Counted from the stretch's first letter, positions 1 through 9,380 are shown. The stretch: 64,000 nt of DNA from Cobetia sp. L2A1 (GCF_009796845.1 NZ_CP047025.1:2852001-2916000); one strand, 5' to 3'. The notes: generated by a model not told the origin, from the letters alone. A program made the numbers and translations.

Positions 1-141
1 CTTCATGGTAACTCTCTTGAATCAAGCACTGCTTCAAAGAATGACTTTGGTATAAATACACTCTGATCACAAAATAAAGCAGCCTGATCGGTAGCGAAAA
101 TCATCTTCAATCCTTGCAGCGACATCTTGTCATTTATCAAC
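1..141. other. Left edge of the window
   Basis: AT-rich. A 40-codon minus-strand ORF (3-125) begins with ATG but has no ribosome-binding site or recognisable similarity. It could be the remnant of a longer gene. Confidence 0.3.
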
Positions 142-1461
142 TCAATCTTTATTGATAACACATGACTTCCAGTAATGTGTTATCAAACCACCCACAATCA
201 AATTATGCACATAGACTCCCGTCCAAAAAGAGTCATAGGACTCCATTTGATTGACTATCATCCAATAAGCAAAAAATGAGGTACCAAACAATGCCATATC
301 GCCAGGCATATCTCCTGAGCGCCAAGCCTTCCATGTCGCATAACCAATCCAGCAAGCAAGTGCAGTAATTGCTAGAAGGCCTAATATTCCGTACCCCACC
401 CATATTTCAATGAAGAAGTTATGTAGATGCCCGAATTCTTGCGCGACCCATTCAGGCAACCAAGGAGTTTCATCCATGACTAGACTTCGTCCTTCAGCCC
501 CCCACCCAACCCATGGACGCTCTGCAATCCATTGAGTAGCCGCTACCCAACTATGAATTCGTACGCCTAGGCTAGAATAAGGCACTTGACTCACATCACC
601 GTGCAATATCTGGCCTATCACTTGACCTTCCATCTCGAAACGATCATGTAACACTTCACCAAACGACCAATACAATATCGTGGCTGCTGCCATGACGATC
701 AGCAGGATGACAACGAGGGGCTTCAGCAAATACCTGACACCGTCGCGCGTCAGTACATAGAGACACCAGCTGCAAAGTCCGACTATCAGCGCGACGAATA
801 CTCCACCCCACACCGCGCGAGTCTGTCCTATCGCAAGGCCTGCGATAATCATGGACAGCGCGGCTAGCCAAGTTACCATTCGAATGAATTGCCCACGGCC
901 AGGTTTGACACATCGTTTGGCAAAGATGATCAAACCAATACATATAACGCCAAAAAGCATCGAGGCATGTTGTTGGTTTCTGACTCCAAAACCCACTCGT
1001 TCACCACTGAAACCTGCTATCCAGCCATCTCCAGGAGGCGCATTGATCACCGTTGCCAACAGTACACCAAAGGTGGCCAGAGACCAGATCAACAAGGTAT
1101 TACGTGTACTCCCCCGTAACCACCATGCAATGCTGATAAAGATGAATAGCTTGGCAAGACGATCGATACTAGGAGATGCATTCGTCCACTCAGGATGGTG
1201 CAAGCGTCCCATGCCCCAGGATAACAATTGCACGAGAATGACGGCTCCCAGCAGCAGCAATACGTTACGGCGCAGCTCCTTCCCCCAAATACAGAATGCC
1301 ACCAATCCCGAAAGTGCCAGCATGAGCTCTGCTGGCTTAGCGACATCTCCTAGCAATACCTTGCCAAAGGCATACGTCAGTAATGATAAAACACCAATTA
1401 TCAGCAACCACTGTGGACTCTTCCAATGAGTATTGTCGTCCCACTTGTCCAGTAATGTCAT
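142..1461 (-). CDS. O-antigen ligase family membrane protein (WaaL/Wzy-like)
   Basis: A 439-residue polytopic inner-membrane protein with about ten hydrophobic segments. A long periplasm-type loop at roughly residues 270-345 carries the conserved pattern of the O-antigen ligase family: an arginine/histidine-rich stretch, a GWGAEG motif near 320 and an HLHN motif near 345. Family members join lipid-linked O-polysaccharide to lipid A-core, or polymerise repeat units, at the periplasmic face. Glycosyltransferases and a sulfotransferase upstream on the same strand fit an LPS or capsule role. The ribosome-binding site is weak (AGTGA). Ligase and polymerase (Wzy) cannot be told apart from sequence alone. 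Confidence 0.8.
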   Translation of the reverse strand: MTLLDKWDDNTHWKSPQWLLIIGVLSLLTYAFGKVLLGDVAKPAELMLALSGLVAFCIWGKELRRNVLLLLGAVILVQLLSWGMGRLHHPEWTNASPSIDRLAKLFIFISIAWWLRGSTRNTLLIWSLATFGVLLATVINAPPGDGWIAGFSGERVGFGVRNQQHASMLFGVICIGLIIFAKRCVKPGRGQFIRMVTWLAALSMIIAGLAIGQTRAVWGGVFVALIVGLCSWCLYVLTRDGVRYLLKPLVVILLIVMAAATILYWSFGEVLHDRFEMEGQVIGQILHGDVSQVPYSSLGVRIHSWVAATQWIAERPWVGWGAEGRSLVMDETPWLPEWVAQEFGHLHNFFIEIWVGYGILGLLAITALACWIGYATWKAWRSGDMPGDMALFGTSFFAYWMIVNQMESYDSFWTGVYVHNLIVGGLITHYWKSCVINKD

Positions 1462-1555
1462 GTTAATTTATCACTTTGGTATACGACTTTAAAAAACAGA
1501 ATATTGATATTGAGATTTCACTAGACCGCATGAAACTTCATGCTGATGCGATGCC

Positions 1556-2815
1556 TCATTCTCCTTCTCTTGCGGGGGGTAGTATCAAGTTGAGCGCGAT
1601 TCCTAGAATCGCAGCCAGGCTGACACCCTGGAGCGTGAATTGCCCGCCCCCAACCTGCATGCCACCGATTCCGAATACCAGGATCAATGAGGCAATCACC
1701 AGATTGCGTGGCGCAGTCAGCGACTCGCCGGAGCGTACCAGCGTATTCATGCCGACCACGGCAATGGAGCCGAACAATAGACACATGATTCCGCCCATCA
1801 CTGGTGTGGGGATAGTTTGCAGAATGGCGCCGACCTTGCCAACAAAGGCCAGAGCGATGGCGACACAGGCAGCGACGGTCATCACCCGCGGATTGAAGTT
1901 ACGTGTAAGCATGACGGCACCGGTCACCTCAGAATAGGTGGTATTTGGCGGGCCTCCGAACATGGAAGCGACCGATGTCGCCAAGCCGTCTCCTAGCAGC
2001 GTGCGATGCAGGCCCGGCTTTTTCAGATAATTCTGCCGAGTGACAGATCCGATCGCGACCATATCGCCAATATGTTCCACCGCAGGGGCAATGGCCACCG
2101 GGATCATGAACAGAATGGCAGAGAACTCAAAAGTCGGAGTCGTGAAACTCGGCAGTGCGAGCCAATTGGCCGCATGTATCGGGGCAAGATCAATAACTCC
2201 CAGTGCCAGTCCCAATAGATAGCCAGTCAAAATCCCGCCCAGTATCGGAATCAAACGCCAGATTCCACGACCGAATATCGACAGGAACAGCGTCACTCCC
2301 AAGCTTGACAAAGACAGTATCAGGGCCTGGCCATGAGTGATGATGTCACTGAACTCACCAGTTGCCATCTGGACTGCCGTCGGGGCTAGCGCAAGACCAA
2401 TCACCATGATGACAGGCCCAACCACTACCGCTGGCAGAAGCCGATGCACGATACCGACTCCCTTAAGGCGAATGATCTGTGCAAGCACAGCATATACCAG
2501 CCCTGCCACGAACAAGCCTCCCATGGTGGCCGAAATACCGAAGCTTGCCACCGAGCTCTGAATAGGTGCGATGAAGGCGAACGACGATGCGAGGAACACC
2601 GGCACGCTGGCCTTGGTGACGCACTGGAACACCAACGTGCCGATGCCTGCCGTAAAGAGCGCGACGTTGGGGTCAAGTCCTGTCAGCAGAGGAACCAGCA
2701 CGAGTGCCCCGAATGCCACGAACAGCATTTGAGCACCGGTAACGAGGGTCATCAGCGTAAAAGGTTCTTTGCCTGGCGATGCTTCAAGATCAGATGAAGA
2801 AGGCTGCATGGACAT
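1556..2815 (-). CDS. uraA: Uracil permease (NCS2 family)
   Basis: A 419-residue NCS2 nucleobase:proton symporter with about 14 hydrophobic segments. The two glutamates that bind uracil in E. coli UraA have clear counterparts: the VEHIGD motif near residue 245 and the TTYSE motif near 290. It imports uracil across the inner membrane. The uracil phosphoribosyltransferase gene lies directly upstream on the same strand, 120 bp away, with a terminator hairpin between them, so the pair is a uracil uptake and salvage unit. Start codons 1 and 3 are both ATG and cannot be separated by the weak Shine-Dalgarno sequence. Confidence 0.93.
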   Translation of the reverse strand: MSMQPSSSDLEASPGKEPFTLMTLVTGAQMLFVAFGALVLVPLLTGLDPNVALFTAGIGTLVFQCVTKASVPVFLASSFAFIAPIQSSVASFGISATMGGLFVAGLVYAVLAQIIRLKGVGIVHRLLPAVVVGPVIMVIGLALAPTAVQMATGEFSDIITHGQALILSLSSLGVTLFLSIFGRGIWRLIPILGGILTGYLLGLALGVIDLAPIHAANWLALPSFTTPTFEFSAILFMIPVAIAPAVEHIGDMVAIGSVTRQNYLKKPGLHRTLLGDGLATSVASMFGGPPNTTYSEVTGAVMLTRNFNPRVMTVAACVAIALAFVGKVGAILQTIPTPVMGGIMCLLFGSIAVVGMNTLVRSGESLTAPRNLVIASLILVFGIGGMQVGGGQFTLQGVSLAAILGIALNLILPPAREGE

Positions 2816-2884
2816 GGTTTCTTTTCAGCAAGGGAACAGGATAAAGACATGACCTGTCAGCAGAGACAGGTTGAATGGATACAA

Positions 2885-2917
2885 AAAACGCCCCACGCAG
2901 GAGACGTGGAGCGTTTT
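2885..2917 (-). terminator. Rho-independent terminator after upp
   Basis: Reading the minus strand, AAAACGC plus CGTGG-type arms with one mismatch fold into a 12-bp stem around a 7-nt loop, followed by TTTTTTG. It lies between the upp stop and the uraA start, so uraA depends on read-through or its own promoter. Confidence 0.75.
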
Positions 2918-2935
2918 GGTATTCACGCGTGACGC

Positions 2936-3565
2936 TTAGCGCGTGCCGAAGATCTTGTCACCGGCATCACCGAGACCCGGCACGATGTAGCCACTCTCAT
3001 CGAGACGGTCATCGACGGAGGCCGTATAGATCTCGATGTCAGGATAGGACTCCTGCACCTTGGCAATACCTTCTGGCGCCGCGACCAGTACGATGACCTT
3101 GATCTGCTGACATCCCTTTGCTTTCAGCATGTCCAGCGTGGCGATCATGGAGCCGCCAGTCGCCAGCATCGGATCAATCACGATGGCCAGACGCTCATCG
3201 AGATCAGACACGAACTTTTCGAAGTATGGTACCGGCTCCAACGTTTCTTCGTCACGGTACAGGCCCACCACACTGATGCGCGCACTGGGGATCAAGTCAG
3301 TCACACCATCCAGCATGCCAAGACCAGCGCGCAGGATAGGGACGATGGTGACCTTCTTGCCCTTGATGCTCTGCACTTCGAGCTCGTTACCGCTCCAAGC
3401 ATCAATCGTGGTGGTCTCGAGCTCCAAGTCCTGGGTCGCCTCATAGGTCAACAGCTTGGCGACCTCACTGGCCAGCTCACGAAAACTCTTGGTGCTGATG
3501 CCTGCAGCGCGCATCAGGCCAAGCTTGTGCTGGACCAGTGGATGATTGATGGCATGGACGCTCAT
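2936..3565 (-). CDS. upp: Uracil phosphoribosyltransferase
   Basis: 209 residues, the normal length for Upp (E. coli 208). It converts uracil plus PRPP to UMP in the cytoplasm, the main pyrimidine salvage step. The PRPP-binding loop ([11 protein letters not shown], about residues 131-141) and the C-terminal uracil-binding GLGDAGD motif near 197 are intact. The ATG is preceded by AGAGG at good spacing. It lies upstream of uraA in the same direction. Confidence 0.97.
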   Translation of the reverse strand: MSVHAINHPLVQHKLGLMRAAGISTKSFRELASEVAKLLTYEATQDLELETTTIDAWSGNELEVQSIKGKKVTIVPILRAGLGMLDGVTDLIPSARISVVGLYRDEETLEPVPYFEKFVSDLDERLAIVIDPMLATGGSMIATLDMLKAKGCQQIKVIVLVAAPEGIAKVQESYPDIEIYTASVDDRLDESGYIVPGLGDAGDKIFGTR

Positions 3566-3685
3566 GGATATACCTCTTGGGACAGAAGATGGTGCTCGCG
3601 ATGCGCAGCTACCCCGCCGGTTCGGGACGAGGGCAACAGGGAGGCTGGCAAATTGGGCGTATTCTAGCCGAGCATGCCATTGATG

Positions 3686-4894
3686 TTAAGCGCGTTGAGC
3701 TCTCTCGCTGGCCAAGCGGTCAAGAAATTCGCCGACACTTGCGCAATATTGCGGATAATCAAAATGCTCCAGTATGGTCGTACGCGCCCGCGCTCCCATT
3801 GCTTGACGAGAGGTAGGGTCATTCATCCACTCCCGCAAAATCTGAGCTGCGGATTCAGCGGACATGACCTTTGCCTCCACCATCGCATCCTGCTCAGGAG
3901 AATAAACGCAGACCTTGGGGCCGACGAAGGCCGAGTCGTAATCCCCAAGCGTATCGATCGAGCGCTCCGGCGGGAGTACCGCACCGTTGTGTCCATGCGT
4001 CACCTGCTCTGGCAAGCCATCCACGTTGCTGACGATGGCAGGGACACCATGTGCCAGCGCTTCCTGCACCACGTTGCCGAAGGGTTCACGCCATGAAGGG
4101 CAAATGAACGCATCAAGATGACGATAGAACAGAGACATGTCCTGAACGATGCCATGGAAGTGGACGACCTCATCCAATCCCCACGCCTTCACCATTTTTT
4201 CAAGCGGATCACGCAAGGGCCCATCCCCCGCGATGTGAAGCTGTACATTCGTGCACTTTTCACGCAGCAGACGAATGACTTCCAGCGCTACCACGGGGGC
4301 TTTCAATGCCGTCAAGCGCCCGGCAAACCCAAGGCGAAAGATCGAAGAGTCATGTGTTGCCATCGCTGGTGGAAGCGCCATCGCATTGCGTGCAACTAGT
4401 GCAGGACAATCGACAGACAACCCGAGCTTCAACTGCAGCACACGAAGAGAAGCATGTGAATTGCAGATCACGCCCGACCATCTCGATAGATAGCGCTGTA
4501 CTTCAGGGGTGGGGTCGATGAACCAGGCACTACCCCGTTCAAAATGAACGATGGGTAACTCGGCGGGAAGTGCGAGGGGCATGTTCGTGTATTTGTTCCA
4601 CACGACAAGCTGATCAAGATCGAGCTTCTTTAACAGCGTCTTCTGATAGGCCTTGCGCAAACCCGGTATCTGACGCGGGAGACTGATACCCCAAGGCCCC
4701 TTGATCGAGTGGAAGCGTTCCAGATTGGGCTCCTGCTCTTCCTGTACGATCGGGTGAAGCTCTGTAGTCATGGGTAATACATGGTAATCGTGTCCCGTAC
4801 TGAGCATGGAGCTCAAGAAACGCGAGAAGTGCCGTTCGACCCCCCCAAGATTCTTGAGGCTGACCAGATGTCCGGTTCTAGGCTGTCTTTGCAT
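3686..4894 (-). CDS. Family-4 glycosyltransferase (paralogue A)
   Basis: About 402 residues with a GT-B fold. The C-terminal Glycos_transf_1 domain (residues 175-380) shows the FAGRLTALKAP nucleotide-sugar region and the E-x7-E type motif within WREPFGNVVQEALAHGVPAI. Such enzymes transfer sugars from nucleotide donors to LPS core or polysaccharide acceptors at the cytoplasmic face. The ATG at 4894 is preferred over an in-frame ATG at 4945: AGGGA lies 6-10 nt upstream, and the protein then begins like its paralogue at 7442-8644 (PRTGHL, SLKNLGG, ER). The two paralogues are similar along their whole length. Acceptor and donor are unknown. Confidence 0.85.
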   Translation of the reverse strand: MQRQPRTGHLVSLKNLGGVERHFSRFLSSMLSTGHDYHVLPMTTELHPIVQEEQEPNLERFHSIKGPWGISLPRQIPGLRKAYQKTLLKKLDLDQLVVWNKYTNMPLALPAELPIVHFERGSAWFIDPTPEVQRYLSRWSGVICNSHASLRVLQLKLGLSVDCPALVARNAMALPPAMATHDSSIFRLGFAGRLTALKAPVVALEVIRLLREKCTNVQLHIAGDGPLRDPLEKMVKAWGLDEVVHFHGIVQDMSLFYRHLDAFICPSWREPFGNVVQEALAHGVPAIVSNVDGLPEQVTHGHNGAVLPPERSIDTLGDYDSAFVGPKVCVYSPEQDAMVEAKVMSAESAAQILREWMNDPTSRQAMGARARTTILEHFDYPQYCASVGEFLDRLASERAQRA

Positions 4895-5617
4895 GTCATT
4901 CCCTGAGATGTAGATTGACCGAGCACCCACACTGATAATTGCCATTGCAGGGAAATCATGTCGTGACAGCGTTTTCTCGCGCTGTTCAAGAGAGACTAAT
5001 AATTGCGTCAGGCAGGCGATTTTTCAGTTAAGCAGATTTATCAGGCAAGCAGGTTTACCAGGTAAGCAAGCTCAATACCGCCGATGGTAGTCATTACGTA
5101 ATATATTTATTACTTATATTGACGGCATACTATCGCCTCATCATGACAATGGGAAGAGAGCAAGGGCTACCCTTCTGTCGGTACTATCCTGTCAGTACTG
5201 CTCTCGTTCGAACATGCCTTTGGTGACGCGTCTTTGTTGATATTCCTTAGGCGGCTCGACTTCGCGAACCATCATAGGGGAAACATTCCTCTGGGCGTAG
5301 TAGGCTAGCGTGAGGTGGGTGACTTCAGGTCAGTTCTCCACGTTTGCAAAGACATGCGGCAGGGCCAACGACAGGGCTTGCGACTGCATCGAGAGGCTGG
5401 GCTTTGCAGGGGGGGCAACGCTTCTGCACCATCCGTGGTGCAGACGTGATTCGTGGCAGGATAAGACGAGGCTCTCGAAATGCGCGGACGACTGACATCC
5501 ACTCTTTCGATCTCTTGATGACAAAAACGTACAGCTTTCATGCATCATGGGTGTTGTCATCGCTTTAGCTGTTGCTGCTACTGGCTCAATTGCTACTGGT
5601 TCTGGTGCAAAGCGTGA
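4895..5617. other. Gene-poor, partly AT-rich interval with short tandem repeats
   Basis: About 720 bp with no ORF I can support. It holds two and a half copies of a 17-bp unit starting AAGCAG (5030-5075) and an AT-rich stretch (5090-5140) with the palindrome ATTACGTAAT. The remaining ORFs are short and resemble nothing I recognise; they may be decayed sequence. The IS element begins at its right edge. Confidence 0.5.
5030..5075. repeat. Short 17-bp tandem repeat
   Basis: Two 17-bp units (5030-5046 and 5047-5063) differ at three positions and are followed by a partial third unit starting AAGCAAG. They lie about 140 bp upstream of the glycosyltransferase start at 4894. Confidence 0.55.
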
Positions 5618-6094
5618 CTAGGTTCTGTACGAAAAGTCGGCTCGTAGGCAGCGGCGTATGCAAGCTACGCATACCATCGCATAAAAGCTACGGGCCAGCT
5701 TTTCATATCGCGTCGCAATACGACGAAACTCTTTCAGCCAACTGAAAGAACGCTCCACGATATTGCGCTGACGGTACATAGGTTTATCAAAACCCCGTGG
5801 GAGACCTGGACGGGGTTTTCGCTTGATCCTTCGTTGAGCGATGATCGGCTTGATTCGAACGCGGTCGCAGTAACGGCGCAACTCATCACTGTCATAGCCC
5901 TTGTCTGCCACGATGTAGCGGCAACGTTTTCGTGGCCGACCAAGACTCCCCGGTAGATAAACTTTTTCCAGGGTGGGCATGAAGTACCGGGTATCCGACT
6001 CTTGCCCTCCCGACAGTGTGAAAGCGATGGGCCAGCCAAGGCGATCACAGATCAAATGAATTTTGGTCGTGATGCCTCCACGACTCCGGCCCAT
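5618..6094 (-). CDS. IS5-family transposase, second ORF (OrfB)
   Basis: 158 residues holding the C-terminal part of the DDE (DDE_Tnp_1-like) domain. The GRSRGG motif is at the start, the second catalytic Asp is in VADKGYDS and the catalytic Glu in RNIVERSFSWLK. It is expressed with OrfA by a -1 shift. In the OrfB frame the coding sequence continues upstream of this ATG to the A5G5 run (6120-6129 on the plus strand), giving a fusion of about 284 residues. The stop codon TAG (5618-5620) lies inside the flanking CTAG, so the target site supplies the stop. Confidence 0.88.
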   Translation of the reverse strand: MGRSRGGITTKIHLICDRLGWPIAFTLSGGQESDTRYFMPTLEKVYLPGSLGRPRKRCRYIVADKGYDSDELRRYCDRVRIKPIIAQRRIKRKPRPGLPRGFDKPMYRQRNIVERSFSWLKEFRRIATRYEKLARSFYAMVCVACIRRCLRADFSYRT

Positions 6095-6531
6095 TGCATG
6101 GTCTAAGGGTTCTTCAGATCCCCCTTTTTGCCTCCACCAGCGGAGGCGCGTGTTGCACGAACGGCTGTTGAGTCGATCATCCAGGTCTCGAGATCCATTA
6201 GGCCATCTTCGCGAAGCCGAAGTTGAAGGCGCGACAAGACCGCCTCAAAGGTACCGTCATCACGCCATTGGCGGAACCTGGCGTAGACAGTGCTCCAAGG
6301 GCCATAACGTTCGGGAAGGTCGCGCCACTTGGCGCCAGAGCATAGAGCCCAAAAGATGCCGTTCAACATCTGTCTATCGTCTTTCCTGGGCCTGCCCATC
6401 GCTTGAGCTGGTGACACAATGTCTTCGATCAACTGCCATTGGCTATCAGAGATTTCGTAACGTCCTGCCATACCGCACCTATGCTGGATGTGCATGGGCC
6501 ACATTATCAAAAATGACTTTTCGTACAAAAC
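5622..6531 (-). mobile_element. IS5-family insertion sequence (IS427-like group)
   Basis: A complete element of about 910 bp. The ends are near-perfect inverted repeats: GTTCTGTACGAAAAGTC at the left and, read outward, GTTTTGTACGAAAAGTC at the right. Both ends are flanked by CTAG (5618-5621 and 6532-6535), which fits the YTAR target preference and duplication of the IS427 group. It contains a two-frame DDE transposase. The insert sits downstream of a sulfotransferase gene and upstream of a glycosyltransferase, and interrupts no recognisable gene. Confidence 0.9.
6103..6471 (-). CDS. IS5-family transposase, first ORF (OrfA)
   Basis: About 122 residues from the ATG at 6471, preceded by AGGTG; an upstream in-frame ATG at 6528 lies in the terminal inverted repeat and is unlikely. 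It carries the DUF4096-type N-terminal domain (ISDSQW, GRPRKDDRQ and SGAKWRDLPERYG) and the first catalytic Asp in WMIDSTAVRA. The frame ends shortly after an A5G5 slippery run, where a -1 shift joins it to OrfB, as is common in this IS group. The arrangement looks functional rather than decayed. Confidence 0.88.
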   Translation of the reverse strand: MAGRYEISDSQWQLIEDIVSPAQAMGRPRKDDRQMLNGIFWALCSGAKWRDLPERYGPWSTVYARFRQWRDDGTFEAVLSRLQLRLREDGLMDLETWMIDSTAVRATRASAGGGKKGDLKNP

Positions 6532-6569
6532 CTAGCCTCAAGCGAAGAGACCGTCGATTCTGACAATCA

Positions 6570-7190
6570 TCAGGGGGTATACCCAAAATTGACAAAATCC
6601 TGCGCATACATGATCGCCAACTTCTCTCGCGTGGAAGTCGCCATATCCACGTTACCGGCAGAAGCGGGGGTATTACCCTTATTATGATGTGCAACCTGCG
6701 ATTCAATTCCCAGTGTCTCTGCTATGAACTTGAAATCCTCTTCGAGAGTTTCAAAATATCCTAGAAAGTCCACCATCAGCACTTCATTGGCATCCATGAT
6801 AAAGGATGATTGAGGTAAAAAAAGAAGATGGCTCCGGAAGGCTCCCTTCCAAAGGGCGCGCTCGACAAAATCATCAAAACTTGAGTATTGAGCTATCTCT
6901 TGAGCCACAGATAAATCCTGCGCTCCTTGGTTACCACCGCTCAATATATAACGATACGCGGAAAGAGCACGATCATAAGGGTTTCTTACAAAAGAGAATT
7001 TGAAATAGGCATTGAATTTCCGACTGCTACATTTCTTGTAGGTCTGCCAAGAAATATGGTCTCTACCCTTCTCTTGCGTTTTCCCCAATGCCGCCAGCAC
7101 CGAGGTGCCTGCAGCCTTGGGAATATGTACAAAGATGCATTTATGCTTAACAAAATGCTTTCGATACGGAAAATCTTTTCTTCGCCACAT
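6570..7190 (-). CDS. Sulfotransferase family 2 protein
   Basis: 206 residues. A PAPS-binding P-loop, IPKAAGTS (23-30), and a second 3'-phosphate-binding motif, SFVRNPYDRALSAY (66-79), mark the Sulfotransfer_2 family, whose members move sulfate from PAPS to sugar hydroxyls. With the glycosyltransferases on both sides, a sulfated surface glycan is the likely product; the substrate is unknown. The gene is clearly more AT-rich than its neighbours, has a weak ribosome-binding site and sits next to an IS element, all of which suggest acquisition by transfer. Confidence 0.85.
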   Translation of the reverse strand: MWRRKDFPYRKHFVKHKCIFVHIPKAAGTSVLAALGKTQEKGRDHISWQTYKKCSSRKFNAYFKFSFVRNPYDRALSAYRYILSGGNQGAQDLSVAQEIAQYSSFDDFVERALWKGAFRSHLLFLPQSSFIMDANEVLMVDFLGYFETLEEDFKFIAETLGIESQVAHHNKGNTPASAGNVDMATSTREKLAIMYAQDFVNFGYTP

Positions 7191-7441
7191 GTTAGCACTC
7201 TAGGCCTAGAGGCAGCCGCCCTCCAATGCACTCAAGCGGCTGCGATGACAAGTTATGTAACCTATATAATGTGTCAGTAGTCTAGAGGAAGAAAATGAAA
7301 GCAAAGATCATCATGTCACAGAGAAGATGCAAAAATGATGGAAGCAAACTTATGAGAAAAATCTGAAAATCCAACATCAATAATCGCTTACTGATTGATA
7401 TTGCATCAGGTAATGGACCTCACGCTATCGGCTTGAGGCTT

Positions 7442-8644
7442 TCAACCACCGACCACATGCTCGATGAATTCCCCTATCCCCTCACAGTAATTCTGCTGGC
7501 AGAAGTCCTTGGCGATGATATCCCGTGCTGCCGCGCCCATGGCACGACGTTGTTGAGGGGATGCTGCCCACCACTCAAGCACACCGGCGATATCTGTCGG
7601 CTCAAGCACCTTGGCAACCACGATGTCATCCTGCGCTGGGCTATAGACGCGATCAGGTCCTTGAGTAAAATCCTTGCCGTAGATAGCCAGTACCTCTCGA
7701 CTTCTGCGTGGAGCAAGCACTTCACCATTGACGCCAGGCGTGATCTGCTCGGGGAGTCCATCCACATTACCGACGATGGCGGGGACACCATGCGCCAGTG
7801 CCTCCTGCACCACATTGCCGAAGGGTTCACGCCAGGAAGGACACACGAAGGCATCCAGCGAGGAATAGAACTCGCTCATGTCGTCCAGCAAGCCACAGAA
7901 ACGCACGCTGTCCTCCAACCCCCAATCGGCGACCAGGGATTTGAGTGCGCTTTCCAGCACGCCCTCTCCCGCGATCCACAGTTCGGCATGGGGAACGCGA
8001 GCCTTGAGCTCCCGCAAGGCTTCGATGGCGATCACTGGCGCCTTGAGACCGGTCAATCGGCCCGCAAAGCCGATCCTGAAGCGACCTTCAGGATGATCTG
8101 AAGATACCTCAGGTAGCACGATTGAATTACGTACAACCTTGCAGGGTAGCGACTCACTGATTCCTAGCGATAACTGAAGCATGCGACTGGCCGCATGTGA
8201 ATTGCAGATGATGCCATCGACCCGGGAAAGGTACTCATGGACATCGGGGGAAGGTTCCACGAACCAGGCAGCACCATGTTCATAATGGATGAGGCTGATA
8301 TGTTCAGGAAAATGTAGCGGATGGTGACGGAATTTGTTCCACACCACGATTGCCTGAATGCCCTCTTCTTCAAGCAATCGCGTCTGACAGGTATTGCGCA
8401 GCCACCGAATCTGGCGCGGTATCTTGACGCCCCGATAGCACTTTATGTCATGTACTCGATCAGAATGATCGGCATAGACCGGTTGCAACATGGAATGTAT
8501 GACGGGTGTCTGCAGCAGGACATGATGATCTCGCTCCCTGACGGCCATCTTGAAGAAGTTGGTGAAGGTGCGCTCGGCACCTCCCAGATTCTTGAGGCTT
8601 ATCAGATGGCCGGTGCGAGGCCCTTTCAATGTCAAATCCGTCAC
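7442..8644 (-). CDS. Family-4 glycosyltransferase (paralogue B)
   Basis: 400 residues, GTG start. Same architecture as the enzyme at 3686-4894: N-terminal PRTGHL and SLKNLGG motifs, FAGRLTGLKAP near residue 195 and WREPFGNVVQEALAHGVPAI near 285. It probably adds a sugar to LPS core or another glycan. It begins 15 bp after the ung stop on the same strand, so gpt, ung and this gene may share a transcript. The GTG is supported by alignment with the paralogue's start, but the ribosome-binding site is weak. Confidence 0.85.
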   Translation of the reverse strand: MTDLTLKGPRTGHLISLKNLGGAERTFTNFFKMAVRERDHHVLLQTPVIHSMLQPVYADHSDRVHDIKCYRGVKIPRQIRWLRNTCQTRLLEEEGIQAIVVWNKFRHHPLHFPEHISLIHYEHGAAWFVEPSPDVHEYLSRVDGIICNSHAASRMLQLSLGISESLPCKVVRNSIVLPEVSSDHPEGRFRIGFAGRLTGLKAPVIAIEALRELKARVPHAELWIAGEGVLESALKSLVADWGLEDSVRFCGLLDDMSEFYSSLDAFVCPSWREPFGNVVQEALAHGVPAIVGNVDGLPEQITPGVNGEVLAPRRSREVLAIYGKDFTQGPDRVYSPAQDDIVVAKVLEPTDIAGVLEWWAASPQQRRAMGAAARDIIAKDFCQQNYCEGIGEFIEHVVGG

Positions 8645-8659
8645 TGTGGTATTCCGTGT

Positions 8660-9379
8660 TCACTCTAAGGCATGGACCAATGGCAACTGCCACTCGATGG
8701 ATATCTCGCCACGTGCTTGCAGCCAGGTATTGGCCTGTGAGAAGTGACGCGAGCCAAAGAAGCCGCGGTGAGCCGCTAACGGTGAGGGGTGCGGGGCATG
8801 CAAGACCAGATGCTTCTGGCTATCCACGGCGCTGGCCTTCTTCTGGGCGTAACTGCCCCAGAGAAGAAAGACGACCCCCTCACAGTATTGATTGATCACG
8901 TCAATGGCACGGTCGGTGAACATCTCCCAACCTTGCTTTTGGTGCGAAGCGGCCTTGGCCTGCTCTACCGTCAACACACTGTTGAGTAGAAGTACGCCCT
9001 GCTGTGCCCAACTTTCCAGGAAGCCGTGATCGACCGGTTCGACCCCGACATCGGTCGCCAGTTCCTTGTAGATGTTCTTGAGCGAGGGAGGGGGACGCAC
9101 GCCGGGGCGCACGGAAAAGCACAGCCCATGTGCCTGGCCAGGTCCGTGGTAAGGGTCTTGGCCCAGAATCACCACCTTGACCTTGGAGAGCGGTGTCAGC
9201 CAGAAGGCACGAAACCAGTCATCAGAGTGCGGATAGATCACCTTGCCAGCATTTTTCTCGGCACGCAGGAACGTCTTCAATCGCTGCATGTAGTCGGCGT
9301 GGAACTCTTGCCCAAGATGCGCCTGCCAGTCGGCAGGCAGCACCTCGGAGCTACCGGAAGTGGCAGTCTCCAGCGGCAT
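8660..9379 (-). CDS. ung: Uracil-DNA glycosylase
   Basis: 239 residues, family-1 UDG. It removes uracil from DNA to start base-excision repair. The catalytic motif [13 protein letters not shown], the LLNSVLTVE region, LLWGSYA and the DNA-intercalation loop [13 protein letters not shown] are all present. The ATG at 9379 is chosen over an in-frame upstream start at 9526 that would overlap gpt by nearly 150 bp. It follows the gpt stop by one base (TGA-C-ATG), which indicates translational coupling. The downstream glycosyltransferase begins 15 bp later. Confidence 0.96.
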   Translation of the reverse strand: MPLETATSGSSEVLPADWQAHLGQEFHADYMQRLKTFLRAEKNAGKVIYPHSDDWFRAFWLTPLSKVKVVILGQDPYHGPGQAHGLCFSVRPGVRPPPSLKNIYKELATDVGVEPVDHGFLESWAQQGVLLLNSVLTVEQAKAASHQKQGWEMFTDRAIDVINQYCEGVVFLLWGSYAQKKASAVDSQKHLVLHAPHPSPLAAHRGFFGSRHFSQANTWLQARGEISIEWQLPLVHALE

Positions 9380-9380
9380 G

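Noticed and set aside
5618..6471. IS transposase as a pseudogene
   Set aside because: Two frames meet at a slippery run and all DDE residues survive, as in functional two-frame IS5 elements; both ends are intact.
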